In this document: piece by piece, positions 32,070 through 44,109 of the stretch | How positions within the stretch are numbered: the stretch's first letter is position 1 | Layout of the letters: each line of letters opens with the position of its first letter | Origin: Phymatolithon calcareum | Taxonomy: Eukaryota; Rhodophyta; Florideophyceae; Hapalidiales | NCBI GenBank assembly: GCA_977006965.1 | Contig: OZ345369.1 | Location: forward strand, 1,426,001 to 1,490,000 | Reading direction: 5' to 3' | Length of the DNA stretch: 64,000 nt | Made by a program: the position numbers and the translations under genes | Notes under the pieces: generated by a model | Databases searched by the model: none | Seen by the model: the letters and a program-made list of their open reading frames with translations, nothing else | What the model was told of the DNA's origin: nothing

Positions 32070-32462
32070 TTGATCTCACTGCCATGTAATGCATGCACCC
32101 ACGCGCGGCGCAGGATCACCTCAGTTGCTGTCAGGAGATTCGTCCCGAAAGGGACCGCCAGGAGGCAGGGAATGTGGTCGAGCGTTTTATTTCTCGACAA
32201 AGATCTGCCACGCGACATGGAAGTGCTGTGGAAAAAATACAAAATGCTCTTAATATCGCAAAGGATAGAACAGAATAGAGAAAACTTAGACCCTCACACC
32301 GCTGCTAACCTCACTTTGGGGATATGCAGAATACGAAATAATACCGGGAATTTTGTTTACAAGAGGAACGGCAAAACGGCTGAGGGGCCTGAGGCTAAGA
32401 TTGGGCAGATGGCCACTCTAGAAAAAAAGCAGGGAGTTACTATGTTGGCATCACGGCACTGA
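32070..32462 (+). CDS. Unknown frame, weak coding evidence
   Basis: The part after residue 50 (VLWKKYKMLLISQRIEQNRE, NFVYKRNGKTAEGPEAKIGQ) looks like protein sequence, but the start region does not. No family recognised. It could be an exon or transposon fragment. Confidence 0.25.
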   Translation: MISLPCNACTHARRRITSVAVRRFVPKGTARRQGMWSSVLFLDKDLPRDMEVLWKKYKMLLISQRIEQNRENLDPHTAANLTLGICRIRNNTGNFVYKRNGKTAEGPEAKIGQMATLEKKQGVTMLASRH

Positions 32463-33553
32463 TTGGAGTGGTTGCGCTTCAATACATTTTACCTTCGAGA
32501 GCATGAGTTCCTAAATTGAATTTGAGTGCAAACGACTCATGAAAATGCTTGGTGGAAGGAAATTCGAATCAAGAAGGTCTTGAGCCCTACTTTTTATTGA
32601 AAATAAGGAGAAGTTTTATACATCCATGTGTACAAACTACGCCCTTTCTGCATCTTCTTCGACATTCTCCATAATAAGGCGTGAGGGCCTATGACCCAGA
32701 GCTCTATATCTTCTTCAAGGTGCGAATATTGAGCACCCGACTAACAAAGTGGTCGGTGAAGACACAGAACGAAGATTTGTAACCTTTCTCTCCGTGTATT
32801 AACTAAACACTTTTTGACTGGAACGGAGCTTGCATTGTTTGACAGAAAGGCCTCGACATTTCCGCATGTTCGCCTGAAGCTCAAGGGAATAATTTTTCAC
32901 CCGTCGACAGACGCTGACACTTGAAATTGTCGCAAAACGGTACAAAACTATGTATCTAAAAAGGGGTTGTTGCCTTCGCCGCGGTCAGCTTTGCAAATCC
33001 CGCGAATGGCCCCATGCTCTTTGAGCAAGTCGGTGTACACAATTAGTATCCAGATCCCTAGTGACCGCTGGTCTCCCAAAGCGGGTACCTGGCTCGGCAC
33101 GACGATTACGGAACGCTTCTCTCCGTGTGCTCCCAAACTAGCACTGAGTGCACCAAGATTGGCTACTACCGATTTGGTCTGCTTTACGCTCAATGCCGTT
33201 TATACTATTCCGAATATAGTCATAAGAGCTGTAAATTGAAGCGTCGTGCTCTGCGAGCTCATCAGAACGTCTCTGAATTTACTCTACCCTCGTGTGAAAA
33301 CGAAACAGCATGCCAGGCCGCTTGTTTCTTTACTTCTTTTCCCAGATTCCCGAATTGCAATATAAATAGGCCCGTATTACTGGTGAAGCCGGTTTTTCCA
33401 TTTTTAGGTGCATTCCAGATTAGATCCATGTTCAGAAAACGGCCGTGGCGCGTGCCGAAGGACCAGTCAGGCGGTCCATTGGATCAGTGAGGCAGTCCAG
33501 TATGCAGATCGTAATTTATGAAATTTTCTTAAGATTTCTGAACGGCAAAGAGT
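32463..33553. other. No recognisable gene
   Basis: Frames of up to 121 residues overlap here without family resemblance. Confidence 0.35.
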
Positions 33554-33560
33554 ATATAAT
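33554..33560 (+). promoter_or_regulatory. TATA box of the 33637 gene
   Basis: TATATAA lies 77 bases before the ATG at 33637, a reasonable distance for a short 5' leader. Confidence 0.5.
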
Positions 33561-33636
33561 CAACGAGTGAGCGGCCTGACGGCAGTTTTCTCTCGAGTGC
33601 AAGAAACTCACTTCACCGCGTCAAGGACCTTCCACT

Positions 33637-34248
33637 ATGAACAAGATGGCTTCAAACCGACCAGCGCTTACCGGCGTACTTAGCGCCCTCAAGAACTTCT
33701 GCCTTGCACCGCAGAATCAAGGGATTTCCGCTGCTGCTGTCCGTAGCAGGGACCCTCGCATCCGCGTTGTACGCCGCACTCATCCAATCAAGCAAGTCTC
33801 TCAATTTGCCCCCGCTCCGTTCGTTCAAGTCGCGGTCTCAACGCAGAAGATGAGGGAGGCCTTCACTGCCTCGTGTCACGATGAACCGACGTCGCTGATG
33901 CAGCACTCCATCTCCACAGACAAGCTCATTCGCCCTACGCTCACGCCCGATTTTTCAGGCACCGGGTCTGCGTCGACTTTTCGCTCTAGGGAGAAGGCAA
34001 TGAAAAAAGCCATGGCGGTCGCCTTGGCCATCACCCGGCAGTACAACACGGCCGGCGTTAGGGCTGGCGACGATGTCGTCGCACAGGCTCGTCACGCTGC
34101 TGCTGTAGAGTACAAGCGAGCGGTTCTACAAGTGGAACGGGCTGGTGGTTCGGAAGGCAAGCGAGTAAGAGCGCGAGAAGGGTCATGTGATTGCGATGTG
34201 GGTCGCGAGAAGCGCCATTGTCCTTTCATGTCAGTAATTTCTGTCTGA
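33637..34248 (+). CDS. Hypothetical protein, 203 residues
   Basis: A TATA box at 33554 and an ATG at 33637 (a second ATG at 33646 is possible) open a frame with GC-rich third positions, unlike the AT-rich transposon debris around it. The protein is basic with a low-complexity N-terminus; the best ordered part is near residues 120-165 (SREKAMKKAMAVALAITRQY, ARHAAAVEYKRAVLQVE), probably a helical hairpin. The last 25 residues (CDCDVGREKRHCPF) look less natural, so a splice donor may lie before them. No signal peptide or membrane segment. I do not recognise the family. Confidence 0.55.
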   Translation: MNKMASNRPALTGVLSALKNFCLAPQNQGISAAAVRSRDPRIRVVRRTHPIKQVSQFAPAPFVQVAVSTQKMREAFTASCHDEPTSLMQHSISTDKLIRPTLTPDFSGTGSASTFRSREKAMKKAMAVALAITRQYNTAGVRAGDDVVAQARHAAAVEYKRAVLQVERAGGSEGKRVRAREGSCDCDVGREKRHCPFMSVISV

Positions 34249-36200
34249 CTTACTGAGGCAGCTGGATTTTAGCTCTAGTCAATATTGACATGCAATCTCG
34301 TAACCCGAGAGTCACGCTTCTGAATTTCCCTGCCTTTCAAGTACATTTGTTTCGACAGTCTCCTGAGGATGTATTAAATTGAAAAGTTTCTTCTGCAATC
34401 AATCCAAGTGGTTTACGGCGCCGCGCTCGGGAGGGTAGTCCCCAAAAGCATGTTTTTCATGTGGACCTCGTTGGATGGCAGGCGTCATTGTTCAGCCGTC
34501 GCACAAGAGCGGTAGCGTACAACGGCTCAAAGCAACTTGTTGATTCGAAAAAGGAATGATGATGTCGACGTAGAGTGATCAGGCGACCTGGCACGTAGCA
34601 TAAAAATTACGACCTTGATTCGCAAGACGCAGATTCCCTCAAGTGAGCACGAAGCTAATGTCAGATACATTCGGGGCGGCAGACGAGAATCACCTGGAGA
34701 CCGCACTTAAGAGTCTAGCAGAGTATGAACTGGACTCTGGAGAAATGTAAGCAACTGAAAAGGAATTAGACTCCATACTACGCTACAACTTCACCATAAC
34801 TGATAATATGGAAGACGTCGACTCCCTGTATTAGGGACCAGGCGATATACTAGTATGAACAAGGACCGAAAAGCTGCTCACATACAGTCTTAGGAGTTTT
34901 TTTCCAATTGATGTTTACTTAAAAGCCTCATAGTCTTGCGAATATACGGTCAAGGCTTCCTCAGTTGCTGTCTTCCAGTGTGTAGACCGCTGAAACCTAC
35001 CGCCTGTCACAGGCGTTGGGGAAAGTTTGGATCTTAGACCGTCCTACCGTCTATGTGATGTTCTTGTGGGTTTCGCTGCGGTCGTCCGCGCTATTAGGCG
35101 ACGTGCCCTGAGGGACATCTACTTGACTTCTCGTGTCTTGATTTCAAATCAGACCTTCTTCGTATAGTCTTAGGAGTGTAAGTCGCTTGGTTCGTCAAGT
35201 GCTACTTCACTGCGTCCGACCAACCCCAGAGTTAATCTTTGGCGATGTCCCGGACCTCGACGTGCAAGCAGCAGTCAAACTCTCATCAAATAGATTAGAA
35301 TGGAAGAAGCTTAGGCCCTCAAAAGTGTTGCTAGCTCCAGAAGGGCAATACTCAAAATGAATGAATGAATTAGGAGTGTTATGAGGGCTATTCGGTTGCT
35401 TCAAACAATTTGAAAAATACGAGGTTTGGTATTTTTTGTTAACGTTTATATTTTAAAAGCACCACAGTCTTACGAATGTACGGGCAAGGCTTCCTCAGTT
35501 GCTGCTTACCTTAGGACAGCTCTCATGGATACGAGACTTGATATGTCACATTCAGAAAGACAGCTAACATACCAACCTCAAAAGTGTCCTTGTTGCCCAA
35601 CCAGTTGGGCAACTAGTCAGAGAGACTCAGATATATCAGAAAACTCGCCATTCACAACAGCCCCACGCGGGAAGCACATCACCAATATATATATAAAGTT
35701 TATATTTATTCGGAGATGCGCACCAAGCTCCGCTCCGATTCATGAAATTGGGCCTTGGCAACAATAAGCAAGTTATCAGCGAAAGTGAACAGTGCAGCGC
35801 CCAATTTCGTGAATCAACGAGGTGCTTGTCAATTTAGCCTCTTGTTCTCTCTGTCATGTTCTCTACGTAGCAGATTCAGTGCGCTGCACTTATTGACGAT
35901 AAAAGAGATTCTGGCTTGAGCACAGACTTTAGAAGCAGAAAAAAGGGGTTAATGAGCATCATTGGGACTCTGGTTATACATCAATTCGATGCACCGCAAA
36001 TGAATCCAAAGAACAAAGCACTGTCGCAGGAGCTGGGTTCTCTAGCAAAGAATAGTGCAACGTAGAGGGGGCCTCCACCGCCAATATGTAGACACGCAAT
36101 GATGCAGTGGTGTAATGAATGACATTATCAGCATCGACCCATGTGCTCTATAACTGCTCCTTGCGATCACTCATCGTACGATTCGTCTATTATCAGTTAG
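34249..36200. other. No gene; two copies of an A-rich copia tail-like repeat
   Basis: The stretches 34893-34985 and 35430-35505 share the words TTTAAAAGC, ATAGTCTTGCGAATATACGG / ACAGTCTTACGAATGTACGG and CAAGGCTTCCTCAGTTGCTG. They also resemble the RNase H tail at 30425-30505. A short palindrome (GTTGCCCAAC, CA, GTTGGGCAAC) is at 35592-35613. No coding region recognised. Confidence 0.4.
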
Positions 36201-37522
36201 TGCCCCCCCTTTTGCAGGGTGTGCAATTGCTCACTTTCGACCTTATTTAAGCCGAGATCCTTATCGCATCTTATACAGAGGCATCGCATCACAGAGAGAC
36301 CATCCGCTTCCAAGAAAAACCTAACCTTTTTCCTGGAGACACCTGCAGTGAATATAAATATCGCCACCAAACACGCAGCCTTCCAGCCTTTCTCCGCGAC
36401 TATTTTGCGACCCCGCGCCCTTCCAGTGCATCACTCCGCCGACCGACATCAACAATTTAATCCTACATTCGCTACACATCGGTAAATCGCAAGTGCCGCA
36501 TCCTCCCGTGGGGGCAGCAAGAGAGCCTCACGGGGACATATTGCACTTTACGAGCCACCATTGTCCTGCATTGGACGTCATACTACGTATTACACCTTCG
36601 AATGAGACGTTCCCAGAGGCGAAATGTGCGGCGGTAGTGCCCCAGCGGGTGTATGCCGTGTCCTAAGTTTGGATCATTGCTGTCGCAGAAGTTTGAGCGT
36701 GCACGTGCGCAATGAGTATCCACAAGGGATCCACCGTTCGTGCTTGTGCTTGATTACGACTTCGGTGCGACGAACGTACGCTCGCGCGACCGAGGGCTAT
36801 GCGGGTACGGTTGTGGATCGTGGAGTGAGGATGACGGAAGATTTAGTTTGCACGATTGAACGCACTTATCGGGCTGAGAGCAGGAAAGAAAATTTAGATT
36901 CCTAAGAAAGACAACTTTTAGATGGAGAATGTACTCAATTGGGCTCAGTGGCCTCTTTTTGTTTTAGTCGTTCTAGTATCACGATGGAGATACGACTTCT
37001 TGTATGAGGCGACGATCGTGATATCCACCATGACTGCTCTTGCGTTCACGCTCTACCGTGCCGAGACAAGCTTACCCAGATGGATTTCTCGACATGAGCA
37101 GGTGAGCCAAAGCGCGACGCTACCAGGGAATGTGGCACATATGATACAGAACCAAGACAAAGGGTTTTGGCCCAAAAACGGGCCTTCATTACAGTTCCGG
37201 CGCGCCATACCTGACAGGCCTTTTATTTAAAATTAGAGGGCCCTAAATTTACTGTATATTTTATTTAGACAGTGTTTGAATCAGTTAATTGGCCAGTTTC
37301 ATGAAACTGAAGTTTACACCAAAATATCGTGTATTCTACTGTAATGTTCAGCACTCTTGAAGTCCCGTCGAATACCGTACCGTGGAGCCCCCACTACAGC
37401 ACCGTTTTCCATGGAAAACGTATGATAGGAGGAGAACATGTTTTCCCCGTCCTCGTCAAATTCAAAAAATACTGATATCTTTGCGCAACCATCATTGAGG
37501 CAAACTAAGATGCGCCAACAAC
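36201..37522. other. No confident gene
   Basis: Three small plus frames lie here. The one at 36922-37230 begins with a hydrophobic stretch (WPLFVLVVLVSRW and a second segment) but then loses coding character. A 9-bp inverted repeat with CCCGTG arms is near 36508-36537. Nothing recognised. Confidence 0.35.
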
Positions 37523-38182
37523 ATGGAGCTAAGACCGGAGAAGTACGGTCCATTTGCTAATCTGTTTGAGAACGATGGAGAAAATGCAGCCGTTTACTCT
37601 CTCCTGACCTTGCAGGGTCCTGAGGTTGCGGACGTGCTCCGCGCACTCCATCGCGCCGCGTTTCACAGACATGCCTCCCATTTCATTTCTGAACTCCTGC
37701 GAGATTACAACTGGCGCCCGCAACTTGTCGGTGCCGTGGCCTGTCTGATTCGACGCAATGCTGATAACATCGCGTGCGTTTGGAACGCCATCGATGCCGG
37801 CAGTTGGGTCACACCGCAACTAGGCGTCGTGGTGTATTGTTTGGATCGGAGTGTCGCCACGGGACTTCGCACGCGCGTGGATAGCGGTTGTCCCGTATCC
37901 TCGGTTGAGGGTTTGTCAGACCTTGAACGGCACTGGGCAACCGGGCATGCTGGAAATGAGGAGCGGTCGGGAAAAATGATGGCAACACTTCTCGAACTTT
38001 CCAGTAGGGTCCCCGGCATTCGGCAGTGGAGAGAGAGGGCTTTGGCATCCCTGCATGTACAGGAAGTGCTTGCGTCAAATATTGATTCGTCCGAGCAAAT
38101 TTTTGCCGCTTGGTTGGGTAACCTTGACGGTGCCTTTGCCAGTGCTTCGCTGCCGTGCCCTCTCCCTTCGGCTCATCGTTGA
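37523..38182 (+). CDS. Hypothetical protein, 219 residues
   Basis: The ATG at 37523 opens an uninterrupted frame with even composition and GC-rich third positions, so I take it as a real or recently lost gene. Residues 20-110 look helical and ordered (ENAAVYSLLTLQGPEVADVL, HFISELLRDYNWRPQLVGAV, CLIRRNADNIACVWNAIDAG); residues 140-205 are also helical. It resembles a helical-repeat or armadillo-like fold, but that is impression only. No signal peptide or membrane segment. It is followed downstream by decayed coding segments of unknown identity. Family not recognised. Confidence 0.55.
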   Translation: MELRPEKYGPFANLFENDGENAAVYSLLTLQGPEVADVLRALHRAAFHRHASHFISELLRDYNWRPQLVGAVACLIRRNADNIACVWNAIDAGSWVTPQLGVVVYCLDRSVATGLRTRVDSGCPVSSVEGLSDLERHWATGHAGNEERSGKMMATLLELSSRVPGIRQWRERALASLHVQEVLASNIDSSEQIFAAWLGNLDGAFASASLPCPLPSAHR

Positions 38183-38469
38183 TCTGCCGTGTGTCGGAAT
38201 CTCGTCTCATGATGAAGAAAGTCGTGCAAGTGGCGAATGGGTAATATCGTCGGAACCGAAATCCATTCGCGACACGATACCGTCTTCCGAAGTCAGAGTT
38301 GTCGTTCCGAATTTGGCGGCAATCACGGCAGTCTCATTCTTGATGATATACTGCCTTAGCTGCCCATCCTCGCCGTATTCTTCTGTGTAGTATGTCACAT
38401 TCAGCCCATCTCAGCGCCAAAATAGCCCGAGCAGTATGTCGATGATGCGTCTCGTGAAGTAACAAGCCC

Positions 38470-39350
38470 GAGCTCGTATCTTGCAATCCAGTGCAACAGT
38501 ACGAACGGGCAATGTTGTACAACCTTGTGCTATTTGAAACGCGTGGTCTGGTGCTCGAGGTGCAAATGTGAACAGTACTGCACGGCGAAGAAAATACGGT
38601 TATATGAAGGATTTGCTTATTGCGTCATTAGCGTTTGAAGTGGAGGAGTCGAATTTCCCGCCGTCGCATGTTCCGATTGCCAAGGTGACGACGCAGGAGA
38701 ATAACTCGAAAGTTATCAAACCAATCCCCATCTATCCGTATGCTACGACGCTAATTATTACGTGTTTCATGGATGAAGTGAGCGGCGGCATCATCGAAAT
38801 GCGTTGGATGTGTGCACAATCCGTGCTCCGAGAAAAAGTTTCTGGTGTGACGATTCATTGCATGAAGTCAATCCAGACTGCCTGCTGTATCTCAGTCATT
38901 CCTGCATTGCTCTTGGGATGCCATCTTTTGATGGGAAACATTATGTAGATAGTCCGTGATTTCAGAAGCTAACTAATCTCTCGTTTGCACGTTCAGTGTT
39001 GTCTCCGAGATGTGCGTTGCACGTGGAGGCAATTGACAAACTGCCGATCAAAGAGAACCGTGCCATATTTGCTCTGTTTTAGTATATTTGCGATATTCCG
39101 ACATCGGTTTCAATCAATTCTGCGTATCAATATGTTTGCCCCATGGTAACGGATCTCGCAGCCAAGCTTGGTGCAGTAACTCTTGTGACCACAACTTTTA
39201 ACAATTTTGTGATCAGATGGTGAACTAAAATGTGGATACGGTCGCGTTTGTTTTGGAATTGCCAAAGCGGGTTTGTCTGGACGCCAAGATCTCCAATTCA
39301 GGTTATCTGATGAGAAAGACTATGTACCGTTTACTTTATGGCAAAAGGTG
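38470..39350 (+). pseudogene. Decayed unknown coding region
   Basis: Coding-like segments appear in changing frames with stops between them: NPVQQYERAMLYNLVLFETR near 38490, DLLIASLAFEVEESNFPPSH and ISVIPALLLGCHLLMGN in the open frame 38568-38948, CALHVEAIDKLPIKENRAIF near 39010, and CGYGRVCFGIAKAGLSGRQD near 39235. Composition differs from the short chance frames on the other strand. I cannot name the family. Confidence 0.35.
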
Positions 39351-40099
39351 GCGATGAACCTTTGCCCTAATGGATAAGGTGCGTCTGGGGCCCTGCCTAC
39401 GGACAAGGAAGCTAGAGGCTGTCCCCCGTCTAGAGTTAGTGCAACACTGCATAGTGGGGGTTGACGTAAGCGGCATGAAGTGTCTAAGGCTCCTGCTCAA
39501 CGAGACGTAAGCCGTGCGAACCTCCTGATGACGCACTGAGGACGGGATGCGAACGCAGGCCTGTCCAACACTGGGTGTTTTAGAGGCATCGCCGCAGATG
39601 CAAAAAGGTGCGAGAGGGTGAACCTCAAAGTCTGTGTACAGTACGAGTACCATATGATACAGCACTGTACTGTACCCCTTGTCGGACAGTGGAGCGGAGT
39701 TTTACTGTATCATATGTGCATAAGGCTGTGGACCGAATGGTGATAAAATTTGTAATCGCCCGAATACGCATTTGTTTGAAATTGAATATACAGGACACTT
39801 TTGACTTCATAAATTGTACTCTGTTTGAAACTGTCAGAGAAAGAAGATTGCATGAACGCATAAGCTGCAAACAACACGCTGGGCCCAGCCGGCCGATTGT
39901 ATGACAGGTCTTAATTTTTATGAAGTTCAAGTTTTCCAAGTTGTCATACCGAATCGTCGTTTATTGCACTGAATTACCGCAGCATGGTTAAAAATTCACT
40001 AAATATCATTATTTATCATTCGGTGAATGCTCCTCCTCTCTTATATTCCCCGGCAGAAATTATATTAACGCAGGCAAAATTTTATATTTTACCTTGGTT
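39351..40099. other. No confident gene
   Basis: A small plus frame near 39740-39904 (MVIKFVIARIRICLKLNIQD) may be another relic. GTACAGTAC/GTACTGTAC words occur at 39640-39680. Confidence 0.3.
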
Positions 40100-40300
40100 G
40101 GCTGCATGAAAACTGCGGCCTGGTTTCAACAATCGGATGTGACTGAAAGCTTGAATCATATCAAAGAAGTTTGCTCTAAAAACAGAGTGGCGAAAGAGCG
40201 GAATGCCCTGATGCACGATGGCGAGCGCTGAATGGTGGACTTGAGTACGACGCTGTTACGCAAAAACTTTGCATATGTTTGATACGAGAAAATCAGGTTT
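40100..40300 (+). pseudogene. Repeated unknown module, copy 1
   Basis: One frame reads MKTAAWFQQSDVTESLNHIK and EVCSKNRVAKERNALMHDGE, the overlapping frame ARWRALNGGLEYDAVTQKLC. The second aligns with GRWRQLNGQFGFIAITQKLA at 44190-44260; the first shows IKEVCSKN against IKNICSKD. So an unknown gene end exists twice, 4 kb apart, in the same orientation. Confidence 0.4.
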
Positions 40301-40326
40301 TACAGTACAGTACTGTACTGTACTGG
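40301..40326. repeat. Palindromic CAGTA/TACTG tandem
   Basis: ACAGTACAGTACTGTACTGT is a self-complementary run of 5-mers. Similar GTACAGTAC words occur at 39640-39680 and 43425-43467. Confidence 0.7.
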
Positions 40327-40689
40327 AGTAAATGATGTGGGCGTTTTCGCAGCATATGCACTATAGTGCACGAGGGCAGTAAACCTCTGCGATCATATAG
40401 GGAGCTGTTTAAAATCTTGAGAGCTCCCTTTTTTAATACGACGAAAGATTTGGTCAAGAGACGGTTGAGTTTTAAACCTTGGCTTTTGAAATCACCTTTT
40501 CCCAAGTTAATTTGATGAAAGAAGTAAAAGAGTAGATGTATCTACGGCCGACTTGATGACTGATTTGAGATACTAATCCTTAGCCCATACAGTAAATTTA
40601 CAAGCCAGATCTCCACTCAACGATATATCACGTTTATTTGGCATCGTATCGAGGGTTGCGCGCATGTAGACCGAGAGCACAGTCATTAC

Positions 40690-40721
40690 GATTTATGCGA
40701 CCATGTGTGATCGCATAAATC
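40690..40721. repeat. Inverted repeat, 11-bp arms
   Basis: GATTTATGCGA at 40690-40700 and TCGCATAAATC at 40711-40721 are exact reverse complements with a 10-nt spacer. Confidence 0.85.
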
Positions 40722-41149
40722 ATCTAGCTCGAGCACACAAATTCTTTCTCCCTGACGCAAGGGTCTGGTTTTGCGAAAACGCAGTTTTTAATGACGAGTT
40801 TAAAAATGATGAACCCTATTTTTAAACTGTCTGGGTTCCTCTTCTCATGTTTGGCGCACTATTGAGCCTTTACGAGGGCAGTCCAAATAGTCGCCATGCT
40901 TTCCCACTTTTTCCCATTGTGCCATCGTTCTTCTTCCGTAAGCAACATTGCGGTTTTGGGCACAAGAGGTTCTGATATCTAAATATTTTCGAAATTCCTC
41001 AATTCTCTTAGAATGTATGCTTCACTGAAAGACATATGAAAACGCGGTTATCTACTTTATGTTGTCCAAACAGTTCTCCATGATGTGGCATTCTCCGCTG
41101 CGGGACGTGGACATGTGGAGGCATAACAACCACCCTAGCATGGTTTTGC

Positions 41150-42222
41150 ACTATTTCGCTGCCTGCTCAAGGAAATAGAGAACAGATTTTCATTGACATT
41201 AAAATGTCGAGTGGGAGCGGAGGTAGTCGTACCTGCCAATATTGGAAAGGTTCCTTGGAGTCTAAAAGGTCATGTGCTAAATTTGCCCGATGTTTTTCTC
41301 CTCCATGAACGAATTGCATCTGCAATCTGGAACAACTCCCCTTGCACTAGGTAGTGGAAGAAAATTAATCAGCGCAAGAACTCGAACTGTTGAATCGATA
41401 AGAGGCAGTAGAGAACTAGCGACCATCCGTTCGCCTCTATTTTTTGAGATTTTCAACGGAGCTCCCGTTCAAGAGTATCGACGTATAAAAAAACTGTTTG
41501 AGTGGACAGCACGTAATCGAAAGCGTTTTTCATGTACTACATATCATATGGATAAAACCCCACTCGAATCGATGCGCACCGGCGGTGTCAAGAATGTACA
41601 CCGTAATGAACGCCGTCTACGGCAAGTGAAACAACTGGTTTACGCCGTGGTGAACAAAATGAATGGCTCCACCTGATTCGATGCGACATATGCCTCCTAT
41701 GTGAACAGTGAATTGTTTAGTTTATGACGCGAAGGGCAAAATGACAAATGTACGTTATAACGTGAAACTGATGGAAGCGGCTTTTTTTGGTAACCGTACT
41801 ACCAATGTGCGTGTTTGCATCAGCTCTCTATAAAGATGATAGCATATGCAAAAGTCTGCTCAGTGAAAAGTTGGAAGAATTGGATGAGTTTGCTCGAGAC
41901 CCGCATTGGTAGAGTGATGTTTTCTTCACTAAGCAAAATATTTGAAGTTCTTTTGAGAGGCGGAGAGATCCCAAAGCACAGTAAAATCGACATAACTTTT
42001 GAACGAAGAACATTTGAACAATTCTGTTCTCATTTTTGGATCATTGACCGAGCTCCTTTTGAGCTGCATCGCGTTAAACGCGCTGATTTCGAATCTACAG
42101 CTGTCAGAAAAAGGCCTGGTATTTCACGGCCGAGGGTCTTACATAAACTTGGATTAAAAAAGTACCTTTGCACTGTAGTGCAAGAAAACCGAAGGGGATA
42201 TTATTCTGAGTATCTAAACTGA
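41150..42222 (+). pseudogene. Decayed unknown coding region
   Basis: Coding-like pieces in succession: ENRFSLTLKCRVGAEVVVPA and LKGHVLNLPDVFLLHERIAS (about 41188-41320), PVQEYRRIKKLFEWTARNRK and RRLRQVKQLVYAVVNKMNGS (to 41676), VYDAKGKMTNVRYNVKLMEA then, in another frame, LYKDDSICKSLLSEKLEELD (41720-41920), and FERRTFEQFCSHFWIIDRAP to 42222. They shift frame about every 150-250 bases. I cannot name the family; it may belong with the segments at 38470-39350 and the modules at 40100 and 44110. Confidence 0.4.
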
Positions 42223-44100
42223 AGCCACATTGTTCCATTGGTCAGGGCGGACGGGATAGAATTATATCAAATTCATATATTCCGGCGGACTCCACATAAT
42301 CACATCTAACATGTTGACTCGGAAAAACAATTTTGTCCGTTTAGGAGAAGGTATTGTCTAAAAACTATAGAAGTGTCCGTTGCCGGTGAGTGTGCGTGCA
42401 TGTGACATTGGCTTGCCGTGTAATGTCAATGACAGCGATGACTGAACGCGTCGTGCATTTAGTCAATTCACGAGACACGAATGTTGTACCCGCTAAGGAA
42501 TGTGGTGGAAGATTTGATGTGCTTGAGCCGCGATATTGTTCACAGTAGACGGTAAATACGGAAGTACAGAGTACAGAATGATTCACATGTCTAGGGAGAG
42601 AATGGAAAATCTCGAGAGCGAGACAGTTGGCGTCGCATGAACCAAGTAAGTTTAGAAGCCTAGTCACATTAGTGTTGTTGAGATGAGGTGCCTGTTGGTT
42701 TCTATCTATTGGCGGTTGAAAGCGCAGAGTAACTTCGAGACACGGACTGTTGTTCGAACATATTGTAAAAGTTGTTTATCCGCCGCAATTACAATAGGAG
42801 ACCGAGGCCTGCATTTTGTTGCGAATGGTATGTGACATCTGGGCAAGACCATGATGATCATCCGTCCGGATGTGAAAGGATAAGTTGATTTGAAGCTACA
42901 GCACATTTCTGCATGCAAGTGAGAAAAGGATTCACTTTGGATGCATAGCTTCATTCCTTACGTCCTCCGTGGGAGGGCAAAAGGAGCGGCGGGGGCACAA
43001 GATTTCAGTTACGAGAGACTCCGAACACGGCGACTACGAGTCCGATGGCAACGCCTGTGCTTGCCATCACGTCTAAAGAGTTCAGTTAAAGTTACTGATT
43101 GTTTACGTTGTCCGCAGACTGGAGAACAGTTGCATTGCTCTCATTTGCGGCGTCAAAATGGAAAGCTACCATACGAATGTGGAAGAAGGCAAAGGTGTGG
43201 CACTCTATTGCGTCTCTTCAAGAGCACATCTAGAGCGCCTGCAGCTCTTTCATCGGAACGGCATGGTTCTTGCACAGTGTGCACACCGAATAAACACAAT
43301 ACAATAGAAATGGATCTAAAAAGATGGTGCCCAGCTCAGCGATCGAAGCAATGCAAGGGACGAATCGCTTCACGGCGATGGCCAATTGTTCCTTGGTTAT
43401 GAACTGGTATTGTAATAACAGCGCGTACTCTGTACAGTCCTGTACAGTACAGTACAGTACAGAGTACCATTTCGACAGCTTCCATCAGCTTCCATGATGA
43501 AAGCTGTCTACGCAATGCCGCCGCAACGGTGCCTCACCACAGAGCACTAATGTGATCAGTGAAGGTTTTCCGGAGAGGCAGAAGAGCCATAAAGTGCCAA
43601 ACAGGAACGATGAATGATTCTTCCAAATGGTGTTAGTCACGACTCGTAACGACCTGTCATAGGCCGAAAACATAAGCATCATTAGTAGAGTCTTCACGAC
43701 ATAAATCAAACCGGGCAGAATGGCCCAGCAAATTACCCTCTCTGCCCAAGAGAGCACTGGCCCAGCTATGATGTATCGATCAGAGCTCATGATCTGACAG
43801 GAATCCGAGTGCACAATGGGGTGCAACAAGTTGGCCAACACAGATGTAAAAAAAGGCAAGATCATCTTGATCACCCGGCTCCTCACGGTGAGGGAATATG
43901 CCATAAAACATCAACTGTTTGAAGCACGTGCGTTGCACACGACCACGCATTGCTTCAAAGGCCGAAAATAGTCTTGCGTTGCGTCAATCGCGCATCAGGG
44001 TTTGAACAACACACACGTGTAGCAATAAGAGATGAAAATATGAAATTCAATCAGTCTTTCTTTCACAGCATCATGCTGTGATGCCCCAATAGCAACAGAC
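42223..44100. other. No recognisable gene
   Basis: A 153-residue plus frame (42941-43402) and a 139-residue minus frame (43485-43904) are open but show no family resemblance; both are Arg- or Leu-rich and could be chance. Confidence 0.35.
43425..43467. repeat. GTACA tandem bounded by inverted 11-mers
   Basis: GTACTCTGTAC (43425-43435) and GTACAGAGTAC (43457-43467) are reverse complements flanking a run of GTACA units. Confidence 0.85.
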
Positions 44101-44109
44101 GGTAGCTTT

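Noticed and set aside
36922-37230. Possible small membrane protein
   Set aside because: Two hydrophobic stretches, but the second half has no coding character and no promoter or homologue is recognisable.
40301-40326. Telomere or centromere satellite
   Set aside because: The run is only 26 bases and does not resemble a telomere repeat; it is a microsatellite-sized tract.
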